Part shown: positions 1 to 7,575 of the stretch, piece after piece
Position numbering within the stretch: the first letter of the stretch is position 1
How the letters are laid out: every line of letters starts with the position of its first letter
Assembly (NCBI GenBank): GCA_947494085.1
Contig: CANLTP010000030.1
Location: forward strand, 1-9,134
Direction: 5' to 3'
Length of the DNA: 9,134 nucleotides
Source of the DNA: Actinomycetota bacterium
GTDB taxonomy: Bacteria > Actinomycetota > Actinomycetes > Nanopelagicales > Nanopelagicaceae
The notes under the pieces: generated by a model
What the model was told of the DNA's origin: nothing
The model's input: the letters and a program-made list of their open reading frames with translations, nothing else
Databases searched by the model: none
Position numbers and translations under genes: made by a program

Positions 1-557
1 GCTTGCAGGCACGTTTGATGTCACAAGCACTTCGTAAAATTACCGGCGCACTTCACCAATCAAATACCACCGCAATTTTCATTAACCAATTGCGTGACAA
101 GATCGGTGTCTTCTTCGGAACTCCAGAGACCACAACAGGTGGAAAAGCGCTTAAGTTCTACGCTTCAATCCGTCTAGATATCCGTCGTATTGAAACTCTT
201 AAAGATGGCAATGATGCAGTCGGAAACCGTACTCGCGTCAAAGTTGTTAAGAACAAGATGGCCCCACCATTTAAGCAAGCAGAGTTCGACATTATTTATG
301 GTGTCGGAATTTCACGCGAAGGCTCACTCATCGACCTCGGCGTTGAAGTTGGCGTCGTAAAGAAGGCTGGCGCTTGGTATACCTACGAAGCTGATCAGCT
401 TGGTCAAGGAAAAGAGAATGCTCGTGCCTTCTTGATCGACAATCCTGATCTTGCAAATGACATCGAGAAGAAGATTCGTGAACATTATGTTCCAATCGTT
501 GTCGATGCAGAGCTAGTAGCTGCAATTGATGAAGCAACCGCTGAGGTTGATTTCTAA
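1..557 (+). CDS. recA: RecA recombinase, C-terminal half (5' end outside window)
   Basis: RecA is the ATP-dependent recombinase that forms filaments on single-stranded DNA, drives homologous strand exchange and triggers SOS co-protease activity. The reading frame begins with the codon at position 3 and is open to the window edge, so the gene is cut at its 5' end. About 184 residues of a protein usually near 340-350 are present. Visible are the end of the ATPase core with the FINQLR motif (its Gln corresponds to the RecA nucleotide-sensing Gln), the DNA-binding loop L2 region [15 protein letters not shown] at about nt 120-165, and the conserved stretch [18 protein letters not shown]. The small C-terminal domain follows, with KAGAWY and LGQGKENA. 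The tail is acidic and ends in VDF. The TTG at position 3 is an internal Leu codon, not a start. The stop codon lies inside a perfect inverted repeat, described separately. The identification is secure. Confidence 0.97.
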   Translation, partial: LQARLMSQALRKITGALHQSNTTAIFINQLRDKIGVFFGTPETTTGGKALKFYASIRLDIRRIETLKDGNDAVGNRTRVKVVKNKMAPPFKQAEFDIIYGVGISREGSLIDLGVEVGVVKKAGAWYTYEADQLGQGKENARAFLIDNPDLANDIEKKIREHYVPIVVDAELVAAIDEATAEVDF

Positions 558-574
558 GCTAATTTAGAAATCAA
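547..574 (+). promoter_or_regulatory. Perfect 11-bp inverted repeat across the recA stop, just before recX
   Basis: The left arm TTGATTTCTAA (547-557) is exactly complementary to the right arm TTAGAAATCAA (564-574). The six bases between them, GCTAAT, can close further with one G-U pair to leave a 4-base loop. The left arm includes the last RecA codons and the TAA stop, and the right arm ends two bases before the recX ATG. No T-run follows on either strand, so it does not look like an intrinsic terminator. As RNA it would form an AU-rich hairpin that could occlude the recX initiation region unless ribosomes finishing recA melt it. The symmetry is seen directly; the regulatory role is inference. 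Confidence 0.55.
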
Positions 575-576
575 AA

Positions 577-1071
577 ATGAATAACAGCAAAGAGATTGAA
601 GCAGATCCCTACTCTTTCGCACTTACGACTGCGCATTATGCGCTGGCGCCGAGAGCGAAGAGTAGGGCCGAGCTTCATGCCCATCTCAAAAAGCGTGGCG
701 TAGAAGATGAAATTGCGGCCGCAGTTCTAGATGAATTAGAACTGCAAGGCTTATTAAACGATCTTGAGTTTGCTCAAATTTGGAGTGAATCTAGACAGCG
801 CCAGAAGAAGTTATCAAAGCGCTCTATTGCTCAAGAACTGAAATTCAAGGGGGTATCTCAAGACATTATTGATGAGACCCTTGAGAAGATTGATGATGAA
901 GATGAATACAAGATGGCTATGACCTTGGCAGAGCGCAAATTTCGTTCCTGCTCACACCTCGATCATGATGTTATTTATCGCAGGGTTCACGGTCTGCTCT
1001 CACGTAAAGGATTTAGTCATTCGATATCTGGTCGTATTATGCGTGAATTATTAGGAAGCAACGATAGATAA
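577..1071 (+). CDS. recX: Regulatory protein RecX
   Basis: RecX binds RecA filaments and limits their extension and ATPase activity; it is commonly encoded directly after recA. The 164-residue product is of typical length and almost wholly helical. It carries the RecX three-helix repeat signature: an N-terminal [20 protein letters not shown] segment at residues 22-41, then a central repeat with [14 protein letters not shown] (60-73), [15 protein letters not shown] (79-93) and DIIDETL (96-102). A final repeat contains [14 protein letters not shown] (134-147) and ISGRIMREL (150-158). The ATG at 577 follows recA by 19 bases and has no recognisable Shine-Dalgarno motif. The junction is occupied by the inverted repeat at 547-574, so recX translation may depend on recA translation. 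Co-transcription with recA is likely because no other promoter is evident. The identification is strong from both sequence and position. Confidence 0.93.
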   Translation: MNNSKEIEADPYSFALTTAHYALAPRAKSRAELHAHLKKRGVEDEIAAAVLDELELQGLLNDLEFAQIWSESRQRQKKLSKRSIAQELKFKGVSQDIIDETLEKIDDEDEYKMAMTLAERKFRSCSHLDHDVIYRRVHGLLSRKGFSHSISGRIMRELLGSNDR

Positions 1072-1085
1072 GTAAGATTGCTTTC
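1054..1085 (+). other. Possible hairpin at the recX/miaB junction
   Basis: GGAAGCAA (1054-1061) can pair with TTGCTTTC (1078-1085) over eight positions, one of them G-U, around a 16-base loop that holds the recX TAA stop. The 3' arm ends at the base just before the miaB ATG. The loop is long and the pairing short enough to arise by chance. It is listed because it resembles the stronger hairpin at the recA/recX junction: it also spans an upstream stop and abuts a start that lacks a Shine-Dalgarno motif. Confidence 0.25.
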
Positions 1086-2549
1086 ATGAGCAGCCAATTA
1101 CAAGCCAGATCTTTTGTGGTTGAAACCTATGGCTGCCAGATGAATGCACATGACACTGAACGTATTTCGGGATTGCTACTTGATGCTGGCTATGTGCAAG
1201 CACTTGAGGGTAGCGATCCCGATTTAGTTGTATTCAATACCTGCGCAGTTCGCGAAAATGCGGATAACAAACTCTATGGAAATCTATCTTTCCTCGCCCC
1301 ACGCAAGAAGAGTGATCCCAACTTTCAGATTGCAGTTGGTGGCTGCATGGCGCAGAAAGATCAAGAATCAATTGTTAAGCGCGCACCTTACGTTGATGTC
1401 GTATTTGGAACTCACAATATTGGCTCACTGCCAACGCTCTTAGAGCGAGCTCGGATTGAAGAAGAATCCCAAGTTGAAATCAAAGAGTCACTAGAACATT
1501 TTCCTTCAACGCTGCCCGCCCGTCGCCATTCGGCATTTAGCGCATGGGTTTCGGTTTCAGTTGGCTGCAACAACACCTGCACATTTTGTATCGTTCCTTC
1601 ACTTCGCGGTATCGAAAAAGATCGCAGCGAGGGCGATATTTTGAATGAGATCAAGGCGGTTGTTGATCAAGGTGTAATTGAAGTAACTCTGCTTGGGCAG
1701 AATGTAAATGCCTACGGCGTTGAATTTGGTGACCGTGGCGCCTTTGCAAAATTACTCCGCAAATGTGGCGAGATTCCTGGCCTAGAGCGAGTTCGTTTTA
1801 TGTCACCGCATCCACGTGATTTCACCGATGATGTAATTGCAGCAATGGCCGAAACTCCAAATGTCATGCCACATCTACATATGCCACTGCAATCTGGTTC
1901 CGATCGAATCCTGCAGGCGATGCGCCGCTCTTATCGCAGCGATAGATACCTTGGAATTATCGAAAAAGTGCGTACTGCAATTCCAAAATCAACAATTACA
2001 ACGGACATAATCGTTGGTTTTCCTGGCGAGAGCGATGAAGATTTCCAAGCGACAATGGATTTAGTAAAAGAAGCAAAGTTTCTAGCGGCCTATACCTTCC
2101 AATATTCAAAGCGTCCCGGCACTCCAGCCGCAACCATGCCAGATCAAGTAAGTGATTCAGCAATGAAGGAGCGCTACGACGCGCTTCATATCTTGCAGCA
2201 AGAGATGTCACAAATAGTTAATGAACAAGTTGTTGGTTTCGAAGAGGAAATCTTGGTGGCAGATTATGAAGGCCGACGTGATGATGGCAAAGCCCGTATG
2301 ACTGGACGCACTAAAGATTTCCGATTGGCACACTTTGCAGTTGAAGAATCAAATCTTCCAAGACCTGGTGATGCAGTAATTAGCAAAATAACTAAAGCCT
2401 CTCCGAACTTTATTCTGGCAGAAGCTGCTCCAATTTCAGTTCGTAAAACTCGCGGGGGAGATGCCACCGAGGTGCGAAGCAAAGAGAGTGGATCAACGGC
2501 AATCATGGTTGGAATGCCAACACTTTCACAATTAAAGGCTCGCTCTTAA
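1086..2549 (+). CDS. miaB: tRNA-2-methylthio-N6-dimethylallyladenosine synthase MiaB
   Basis: MiaB is a radical-SAM methylthiotransferase that converts i6A37 to ms2i6A37 in tRNAs reading codons that begin with U, acting on the product of MiaA. The 487-residue protein shows the full domain order. The N-terminal MTTase domain has the three ligands of the auxiliary [4Fe-4S] cluster: C17 (YGCQMN), C53 (NTCAVRENA) and C87 (GGCMAQ). The radical-SAM domain carries CNNTCTFC at residues 161-168 followed by IVPSLRG, then [10 protein letters not shown] (202-211), [11 protein letters not shown] (263-273) and [10 protein letters not shown] (306-315). A TRAM RNA-binding domain covers about 381-447 and includes [12 protein letters not shown]. 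Residues from about 451 form a polar tail containing GMPTL; I believe similar tails occur in actinobacterial MiaB proteins. The family assignment rests on the spacing of the first cysteines and on RGIEKDR after the cluster. The ATG lies 14 bases after recX, and miaA follows after 3 bases. Confidence 0.96.
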   Translation: MSSQLQARSFVVETYGCQMNAHDTERISGLLLDAGYVQALEGSDPDLVVFNTCAVRENADNKLYGNLSFLAPRKKSDPNFQIAVGGCMAQKDQESIVKRAPYVDVVFGTHNIGSLPTLLERARIEEESQVEIKESLEHFPSTLPARRHSAFSAWVSVSVGCNNTCTFCIVPSLRGIEKDRSEGDILNEIKAVVDQGVIEVTLLGQNVNAYGVEFGDRGAFAKLLRKCGEIPGLERVRFMSPHPRDFTDDVIAAMAETPNVMPHLHMPLQSGSDRILQAMRRSYRSDRYLGIIEKVRTAIPKSTITTDIIVGFPGESDEDFQATMDLVKEAKFLAAYTFQYSKRPGTPAATMPDQVSDSAMKERYDALHILQQEMSQIVNEQVVGFEEEILVADYEGRRDDGKARMTGRTKDFRLAHFAVEESNLPRPGDAVISKITKASPNFILAEAAPISVRKTRGGDATEVRSKESGSTAIMVGMPTLSQLKARS

Positions 2550-2552
2550 TAT

Positions 2553-3467
2553 ATGAGCAAGCTAGTAATTATTAGTGGGGCGACCGCAACCGGTAAGAGT
2601 GATTTGGCTGTAGAGATTGCTAAAGAAATTGGCGCAGAAATTATAAGTGCAGATTCTATGCAGTTATATAAGGGTATGGATATTGGAACTGCCAAACTCT
2701 CAATGCCAGAACGCGCAGGCATCACGCACCATCTCTTAGATTTAGTAGATGTGAAGACCGATGTGACGGTCTCCTGGTATCAAGAGCAAGCTCGCGCCAA
2801 AATTGATGAACTGCAAAGTTCCGGTAAAAACGTTGTTGTAGTTGGTGGAACAGGTTTGTATATCAAGGCGATATTAGATGATTTGAATTTTCCAGAAACA
2901 GATCCAGAAGTTAGGACGAAGTTAAATCAAGAGGCGGAGAAAATTGGTGGCGATGCGATGCACCAAAGACTCGCAAAATTAGACCCGGCAGCGAGTTTGG
3001 CAATTCCAAAGGAGAATGTGCGTCGAGTAATTCGCGCGCTAGAAGTAATTGAAATAACCGGAAAACCATTTACGGCAATCTTGCCTCGAGCAGATTCCAC
3101 AAAATATCCAGATGCAATGCAATTTGGGTTGGCGATGGATCGAGAGAGTTTGGATGTTCGAATCGATTCCAGAGTGGCGAAGATGTGGGAAGCTGGATTT
3201 GTAGATGAAGTGGAAGATTTGATTAATCAAGGAATTCTTGAAGGTAAAACCGCCCAGGCTGCAATTGGTTACGCCCAAATTATTCGAATGAAGCATGGCT
3301 CTATGACAGAAGGCGAAGCGGTCGAAGACACTGCAAGAGCGACGCGGCAATATGCACGCCGCCAAGAGACCTGGTTTAGCCGAGATCTTCGAATCACCTG
3401 GCTTAGTGCGACATCAAATCTTTCAGAGCGCAAGGCTTCGGTCCTACAGGCTATTCTCAAATCATGA
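2553..3467 (+). CDS. miaA: tRNA dimethylallyltransferase MiaA
   Basis: MiaA transfers a dimethylallyl group from dimethylallyl diphosphate to N6 of A37 in tRNAs that read UNN codons, making the i6A37 substrate of the MiaB encoded just upstream. The 304-residue protein has the usual family length. The P-loop-like GATATGKS lies at residues 9-16. SADSMQLYKGMDIGTAK spans 32-48, and its D34 aligns with the general base of characterised MiaA proteins. VVGGTGLYIKAILDDL starts at 96, with T100 matching the channel Thr. A downstream NVRRVIRALEVIEITGKPF segment and AAIGYAQI belong to the tRNA-binding and core regions, and the C-terminal QYARRQETWFSRD is a family hallmark. It starts 3 bases after miaB without a clear Shine-Dalgarno motif and overlaps dapF by 4 bases (ATGA), so the three are almost certainly translationally linked. 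Confidence 0.96.
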   Translation: MSKLVIISGATATGKSDLAVEIAKEIGAEIISADSMQLYKGMDIGTAKLSMPERAGITHHLLDLVDVKTDVTVSWYQEQARAKIDELQSSGKNVVVVGGTGLYIKAILDDLNFPETDPEVRTKLNQEAEKIGGDAMHQRLAKLDPAASLAIPKENVRRVIRALEVIEITGKPFTAILPRADSTKYPDAMQFGLAMDRESLDVRIDSRVAKMWEAGFVDEVEDLINQGILEGKTAQAAIGYAQIIRMKHGSMTEGEAVEDTARATRQYARRQETWFSRDLRITWLSATSNLSERKASVLQAILKS

Positions 3468-4255
3468 TTGGAACTTACGGACATGGCACCGAGAACGACT
3501 TTGTCTTAATTTTCGATCCCGAAAACACTTTAGTAATCACTCCAGAACAAGTCAGCGCAATCTGCAATCGAAAAAGTGGGATTGGTAGCGACGGTTTAAT
3601 TCGCATCGGCAAAGTCGATGGTAAATGGTTTATGGATTATCGAAATAGCGATGGTTCGGTTGCAGAAATGTGCGGTAACGGAATTCGTGTAATGGCCAAA
3701 TATTTACTTGAGAAGGGCCATCAACCATCAGGAATATTCCCAATTAATACTCGAGATGGCATGAAGTATTTATCAGTCCCAGAAACTGGGGACATAACTG
3801 TAAACATGGGGCAGATCCGCGAAGTCTTTGGTGAAATTTCGGCAACGACAAATGGACATACCTGGTCTGGTTACAACATTGATATGGGAAACCCACATGC
3901 AGTTGTTTTCGTGAACGACATGAATGAGGTCGGAGATTTGTTGATTGCGCCGGTAGTCGAACCAGCTGATGAATATCCAGATGGCGTAAATGTTGAATTT
4001 GTAGAGTTCTTACCCAACGGTGAATTAAAGATGCGCGTTCATGAGCGCGGTGTTGGCGAAACTAAATCTTGCGGAACTGGAACTTGCGCAGTCGCGCTTG
4101 CAGCTACGCTTTCAAAAGGAAAACGATTGCCATCCAATTGGATTATCAATCCGCCGGGTGGTCGGTTAAGCGTTGAGATTGATTCACATAACAATGCAAT
4201 TCTTACGGGTCCTGCAGTTTTAATTAACGATGTTGATTTGAGTAAGTATTTGTGA
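3464..4255 (+). CDS. dapF: Diaminopimelate epimerase DapF
   Basis: DapF is a PLP-independent epimerase that converts LL- to meso-diaminopimelate, the last intermediate before lysine and the cross-linking residue of DAP-type peptidoglycan. The 263-residue protein contains both catalytic cysteines of the two-base mechanism: C70 in EMCGNGIRVMAKYL and C203 in GVGETKSCGTGTCAVA. The N-terminal GHGTENDFVLIFD (6-18) is the form I associate with actinobacterial members, in place of the GLGNDF seen in proteobacteria. GSDGLIRI (41-48), MDYRNSDGS (57-65), DMGNPHAVVFV (140-150) and NPPGGRLSVEI (229-239) match the expected order of the two pseudo-symmetric lobes. The start overlaps the miaA stop by 4 bases, and the stop overlaps the GTG start of hflX by 4 bases. 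The miaB-miaA-dapF-hflX order is common in actinobacteria. Confidence 0.96.
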   Translation: MIGTYGHGTENDFVLIFDPENTLVITPEQVSAICNRKSGIGSDGLIRIGKVDGKWFMDYRNSDGSVAEMCGNGIRVMAKYLLEKGHQPSGIFPINTRDGMKYLSVPETGDITVNMGQIREVFGEISATTNGHTWSGYNIDMGNPHAVVFVNDMNEVGDLLIAPVVEPADEYPDGVNVEFVEFLPNGELKMRVHERGVGETKSCGTGTCAVALAATLSKGKRLPSNWIINPPGGRLSVEIDSHNNAILTGPAVLINDVDLSKYL

Positions 4256-5685
4256 GTAACGACAAATTGGATATTGATGCGCTATTAGCGGATTCGGCAC
4301 GCGTTGCTGCTGAATTTGATGCCCAAGAGAGCAAGGTTGAAGATTGGGAGAGCAACCAAGCAGATCTACAAGACCGACAAGCACTCCGTCGCGTTGCTGG
4401 ACTTTCAACTGAACTGCAAGATATTTCAGATGCGGAATACCGACAACTACGATTAGAGAAAGTTGTTCTAGTTGGCGTCTGGGTCGAAGGCACCGCACAA
4501 GATGCTGAAAATTCTTTAAAGGAACTCTCTGCTCTAGCTGAAACTGCTGGTTCAGAAGTAATGGCGGGTCTTATTCAACGACGCGATAAACCTGACCCAG
4601 CAACCTTTATCGGTTCTGGAAAAGTTGTAGAACTCCGTGAGGCAGTTGTAAACAGTGGCGCAGATACCGTTGTGTGCGATGGTGAACTTTCGCCAGCGCA
4701 ACTTCGTAACTTAGAAGGAAAAGTAAAAGTTAAAGTCATCGATCGCACGGCGCTAATTTTGGATATTTTTGCGCAACATGCAAAGAGCCGCGAAGGTAAA
4801 GCCCAAGTTGAATTAGCGCAGATGACTTATCTTCTGCCAAGACTTCGTGGCTGGGGTGATTCGCTTTCACGCCAGGCAGGTGGAATTGGCGGCCGCGGTC
4901 CTGGTGAAACAAAGATTGAAACCGATCGCCGTCGTATCAACGACAAGATGGCGAAGTTACGTCGTGAAATCAAAGAGATGAAAACCTCTCGAGATACTAA
5001 ACGCCAAGAGCGCCGTCGCAACAACATTCCAACAGTTGCTATCGCAGGTTATACAAACGCTGGCAAATCTTCATTGATGAATCAATTAACCGATGCCGGA
5101 GTCCTCGTTGAGAATGCGCTCTTTGCAACGCTCGATCCAACTGTTCGAAAAACAACTTCCTCTGATGGCCGAATTTATACCTTGTCAGACACCGTGGGTT
5201 TTGTTCGACACCTCCCACACCAATTGATTGAAGCATTTAAATCAACGCTAGAAGAAGTTTCAGGAGCAGACTTAATTGTGCATGTTGTCGATGGATCGCA
5301 TCCAGATCCACAAGAACAGATTCGCGCAGTGCGCGGTGTAATAAATGAAATTGGTGGGGGCGAAATTGCCGAAATCATTGCGATAAATAAAGCAGATATC
5401 GCGCCACCCGAGAAAATGATGCAGCTTCTGCGAGAAGAACCAAACAGCTTTGCTTTTTCTGCGCGCACCGGATTTGGTATCGAGACCTTGGTCGCAGCAA
5501 TTGAAGCGGCGCTGCCTCGACCAAGAGTAGAAATCAATACTGTGATTCCGTTTAATCGTGGCGATTTGGTTTCAGCAATCCACGAACGTGGTGAGATTTT
5601 TACTGAATCTTATTTGCCTGAAGGCACATCTATTCACGCGCTAGTGGATGGCTCACTTGCAAAGATAATCGAGAATTTGAAATGA
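4252..5685 (+). CDS. hflX: Ribosome-associated GTPase HflX
   Basis: HflX is a translational GTPase that binds the 50S subunit and splits or rescues stalled ribosomes under stress. The 477-residue protein has a polar N-terminal extension of about 65 residues (common in actinobacterial forms), then the HflX domain with FIGSGKVVEL (119-128) and the glycine-rich hallmark GGIGGRGPGET (210-220). A basic helical linker rich in Arg and Lys follows (about 225-257). The G domain shows G1 GYTNAGKSS (266-274), the switch region FATLDPTVRK (291-300), G3 DTVGF (313-317), G4 NKAD (379-382) and G5 SAR (403-405). A short C-terminal domain ends the protein. The start is GTG, inside the dapF stop (GTGA overlap), which argues for coupled translation. 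The stop overlaps the next ATG by 4 bases. No motif residue appears to be missing. Confidence 0.95.
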   Translation: MSNDKLDIDALLADSARVAAEFDAQESKVEDWESNQADLQDRQALRRVAGLSTELQDISDAEYRQLRLEKVVLVGVWVEGTAQDAENSLKELSALAETAGSEVMAGLIQRRDKPDPATFIGSGKVVELREAVVNSGADTVVCDGELSPAQLRNLEGKVKVKVIDRTALILDIFAQHAKSREGKAQVELAQMTYLLPRLRGWGDSLSRQAGGIGGRGPGETKIETDRRRINDKMAKLRREIKEMKTSRDTKRQERRRNNIPTVAIAGYTNAGKSSLMNQLTDAGVLVENALFATLDPTVRKTTSSDGRIYTLSDTVGFVRHLPHQLIEAFKSTLEEVSGADLIVHVVDGSHPDPQEQIRAVRGVINEIGGGEIAEIIAINKADIAPPEKMMQLLREEPNSFAFSARTGFGIETLVAAIEAALPRPRVEINTVIPFNRGDLVSAIHERGEIFTESYLPEGTSIHALVDGSLAKIIENLK

Positions 5686-6275
5686 AAGAGAGAGTAGTTG
5701 CATCAATCAAACGAGGCGAGGTTGTAATCCTTCCCCTTGAACATAGTTACGTGTATGCCTGTGATGCCTTTAGTTTTGCCGCGGTAAATCGCCTGCATCA
5801 ATTGAGAAATGATCCCGATGGAATTGCCGCCCAAGTTATCGTTGGAAAGGTTCAAACATTAGGTGGATTAGTTCAGGGCTTAACCACCGAAGTAAATAAA
5901 TTAACTGAAGAATTTTGGCCAGGGCTGTTAACTTTAAACCTGCCACAGAACAAATCGTTGAGTTGGGATTTGGGGGATGGTGGCAACTTGGATAATTTCG
6001 CAGTGCGAATGCCAAACCGATTGGAAACTCTAGAAGTTGTAAATGAAACGGGCCCGTTAGCAATTGCATCAGCAAGGTTTGCAGGTGCCCCACCGATTAC
6101 TTTCGTTGAGAATATTCATCAACTCGAGGCCCTGGACATTGGCGAGCTAGCGGCGGGGCCACTTTCAACAGTGGTGACGTTGGAAGGCGAGAATTTGGGT
6201 GTTCTCCGTGTTGGGGCGCTCACACTTGAGGATTTAAGGAACGTCGTACCGACAATTGAACTAGCCAACCAATAA
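5682..6275 (+). CDS. Divergent YrdC/Sua5-fold protein (TsaC-like, active site degenerate)
   Basis: The 197-residue product has the outline of the TsaC/Sua5 family, whose members make threonylcarbamoyl-AMP from threonine, bicarbonate and ATP for t6A37 of ANN-reading tRNAs. Fold signatures are clear: GEVVILP (12-18), EEFWPGLLTLNLP (76-88), FAVRMPNR (106-113), GPLAIASA (124-131), GPLSTVVTLEG (159-169) and VLRVGALTLEDL (174-185). Several expected active-site positions differ. The usual PT(D/E)TVYGL is PLEHSYVY (18-25). The usual KGRP..KP is RNDPDGIA (42-49), losing all three expected positions of that motif. The SAN of the TSAN motif is SAR (130-132). It may therefore be catalytically altered, inactive or repurposed, or it may be the lineage's only TsaC in divergent form. 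Synteny supports an origin as the Sua5 gene that precedes wecA/atp in actinobacteria. Its ATG overlaps the hflX stop by 4 bases; glyA follows after 9. Family membership is confident, function is not. Confidence 0.8.
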   Translation: MKERVVASIKRGEVVILPLEHSYVYACDAFSFAAVNRLHQLRNDPDGIAAQVIVGKVQTLGGLVQGLTTEVNKLTEEFWPGLLTLNLPQNKSLSWDLGDGGNLDNFAVRMPNRLETLEVVNETGPLAIASARFAGAPPITFVENIHQLEALDIGELAAGPLSTVVTLEGENLGVLRVGALTLEDLRNVVPTIELANQ

Positions 6276-6277
6276 GG
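6274..6277 (+). promoter_or_regulatory. Shine-Dalgarno-like AAGG for glyA
   Basis: AAGG overlaps the last bases of the preceding TAA stop and lies 7 bases before the glyA ATG. It is one of only two clear ribosome-binding motifs in the window (the other precedes atpB). It supports the ATG at 6285 and suggests that glyA is initiated independently rather than only by coupling. Confidence 0.5.
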
Positions 6278-6284
6278 TTCTTCC

Positions 6285-7562
6285 ATGACCGAAAAGAATA
6301 GTGAGGCTTTCTACGGCCCAGATTTCAGTGCAATGCAGGCGCAGGATCCAGATATTGCTGCAGTGATTTTAAGTGAGCTAGTTCGTCAGCAGAAGAATCT
6401 GCAATTAATTGCAAGTGAGAATTTTACTTCACCAGCAATTTTGGCTGCAATGGGATCAACACTTTCAAATAAATATGCCGAAGGTTATCCAGGTAAGCGA
6501 TATTACGGTGGCTGCGAAGAGGTAGATAAAGTTGAAGTAATCGGAATTGAGCGTGCAAAGTCTTTATTTGGAGCTGAACACGCAAATCTCCAACCGCACT
6601 CAGGTGCAAGCGCGAACGTTGCGGTCTATCAAGCATTTACAAAACCAGGGGATAGCGTCTTGGCGATGTCACTTCCACATGGCGGTCACTTAACACATGG
6701 TTCAAAGGTGAACTTCTCTGGAAAATGGTTCAATATTTTTTCCTATGGCGTTCGCCAAGAAGATGAACTCATTGATTATGACGAGCTTCGCGATAATGCA
6801 ATTGCCAATAAGCCAAAGATGATTTGTGTTGGCGCAACTGCTTATCCAAGTCTGATTGATTTTGAAACTGTCCGGAAAATCTGTGACGAAGTTGGTGCAA
6901 TCATGTGGGTTGATGCTGCACACTTCATTGGTCTAGTTGCCGGCAAGGCGATTCCATCACCGGTTCCTTATGCGGATGTAGTTTCTTTCACGACACATAA
7001 AGTATTGCGCGGACCTCGCGGTGGAATGATTCTCTCAAAGGCAGAACATGCTGCAGCAATTGATAAAGCGGTATTTCCGGGTATGCAGGGTGGACCAATC
7101 ATGAGCGCGGTAGCTGGTAAAGCGATTGCTCTCAAAGAGTGTGCAACACCTGAATATCAAACATATGCAAAGAATGTAATTGTTAATGCAAAGGCACTTG
7201 CGGCTGGGTTAGAGATAGAGGGCATGCGTGCAGTTTCTGGCGGAACTCAAACTCACCTCGCGCTAATTGATATTCGCTCAACTGGCGTAAACGGCAAGAT
7301 TGCTGATGAGCGATGCGGTGCATCCGGAATCGTTCTAAATAAGAATTCAATTCCATACGATCCTGAAACCCCAGCAGTAACAAGTGGTATTCGTGTCGGA
7401 ACTGCCGCTACAACCACCCAGGGCATGGGAACGCCAGAGATGGCACAAATTGCATCATTTATCGCGCGTGCAATCAAAGATGGTGGCGATGAAAATAAAG
7501 CTAAAGCAATTCGAAGCGAAGTAAATGCTTTGACTGCAAAGTTTCCTATCTACGCCAGATAG
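6285..7562 (+). CDS. glyA: Serine hydroxymethyltransferase GlyA
   Basis: GlyA is the PLP enzyme that interconverts serine and glycine, passing the one-carbon unit to tetrahydrofolate as 5,10-methylene-THF for purine, thymidylate and methionine synthesis. The 425-residue length is typical. LQLIASENFTS (39-49), NKYAEGYPGKRYYGGCEEVD (62-81) and NLQPHSGASANVAVYQAF (101-118) form the N-terminal active-site segments. WVDAAHFIGLVAG (208-220) supplies the PLP-contacting Asp (D210) and the stacking His (H213). SFTTHKVLRGPRGGMIL (234-250) holds the PLP-binding lysine K239. VFPGMQGGP (263-271) and TSGIRVGTAA (366-375), with the substrate carboxylate Arg at 370, are also present. The ATG has an AAGG motif 7 bases upstream. 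The gene lies between the YrdC-family gene and wecA, an order I recall from other actinobacteria such as Streptomyces. No anomaly was seen. Confidence 0.97.
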   Translation: MTEKNSEAFYGPDFSAMQAQDPDIAAVILSELVRQQKNLQLIASENFTSPAILAAMGSTLSNKYAEGYPGKRYYGGCEEVDKVEVIGIERAKSLFGAEHANLQPHSGASANVAVYQAFTKPGDSVLAMSLPHGGHLTHGSKVNFSGKWFNIFSYGVRQEDELIDYDELRDNAIANKPKMICVGATAYPSLIDFETVRKICDEVGAIMWVDAAHFIGLVAGKAIPSPVPYADVVSFTTHKVLRGPRGGMILSKAEHAAAIDKAVFPGMQGGPIMSAVAGKAIALKECATPEYQTYAKNVIVNAKALAAGLEIEGMRAVSGGTQTHLALIDIRSTGVNGKIADERCGASGIVLNKNSIPYDPETPAVTSGIRVGTAATTTQGMGTPEMAQIASFIARAIKDGGDENKAKAIRSEVNALTAKFPIYAR

Positions 7563-7575
7563 AAGATAATTCACC

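Noticed and set aside
547..574. Intrinsic (Rho-independent) terminator for recA
   Set aside because: The stem is AU-rich and followed by CAAAAATG-type sequence rather than a T-run, on neither strand giving a terminator pattern; kept only as a possible translational hairpin.
2542..2558. GCTC/GAGC symmetry across the miaB stop and miaA start
   Set aside because: Four base pairs only; not significant in AT-leaning sequence, although its position resembles the stronger recA/recX hairpin.
3039..3365. 108-codon open frame on the minus strand within miaA
   Set aside because: Antisense to a well-conserved coding region, low-complexity translation rich in Cys, His and Arg, no ribosome-binding site or independent context.
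3352..3588. 78-codon + strand frame bridging the end of miaA and the start of dapF
   Set aside because: Overlaps two confident genes that themselves join by a 4-base overlap; its translation has no family resemblance.
5175..5537. 120-codon open frame on the minus strand within hflX
   Set aside because: It lies wholly opposite the conserved HflX G domain, has no recognisable family features, and is explained by the codon use of the real gene.
7546..7562. CTATCT/AGATAG inverted repeat at the end of glyA, which could be a terminator or coupling hairpin
   Set aside because: Only 6 bp around a 5-base loop, with no T-run after it. Such short repeats are common by chance, and most of it is coding sequence.
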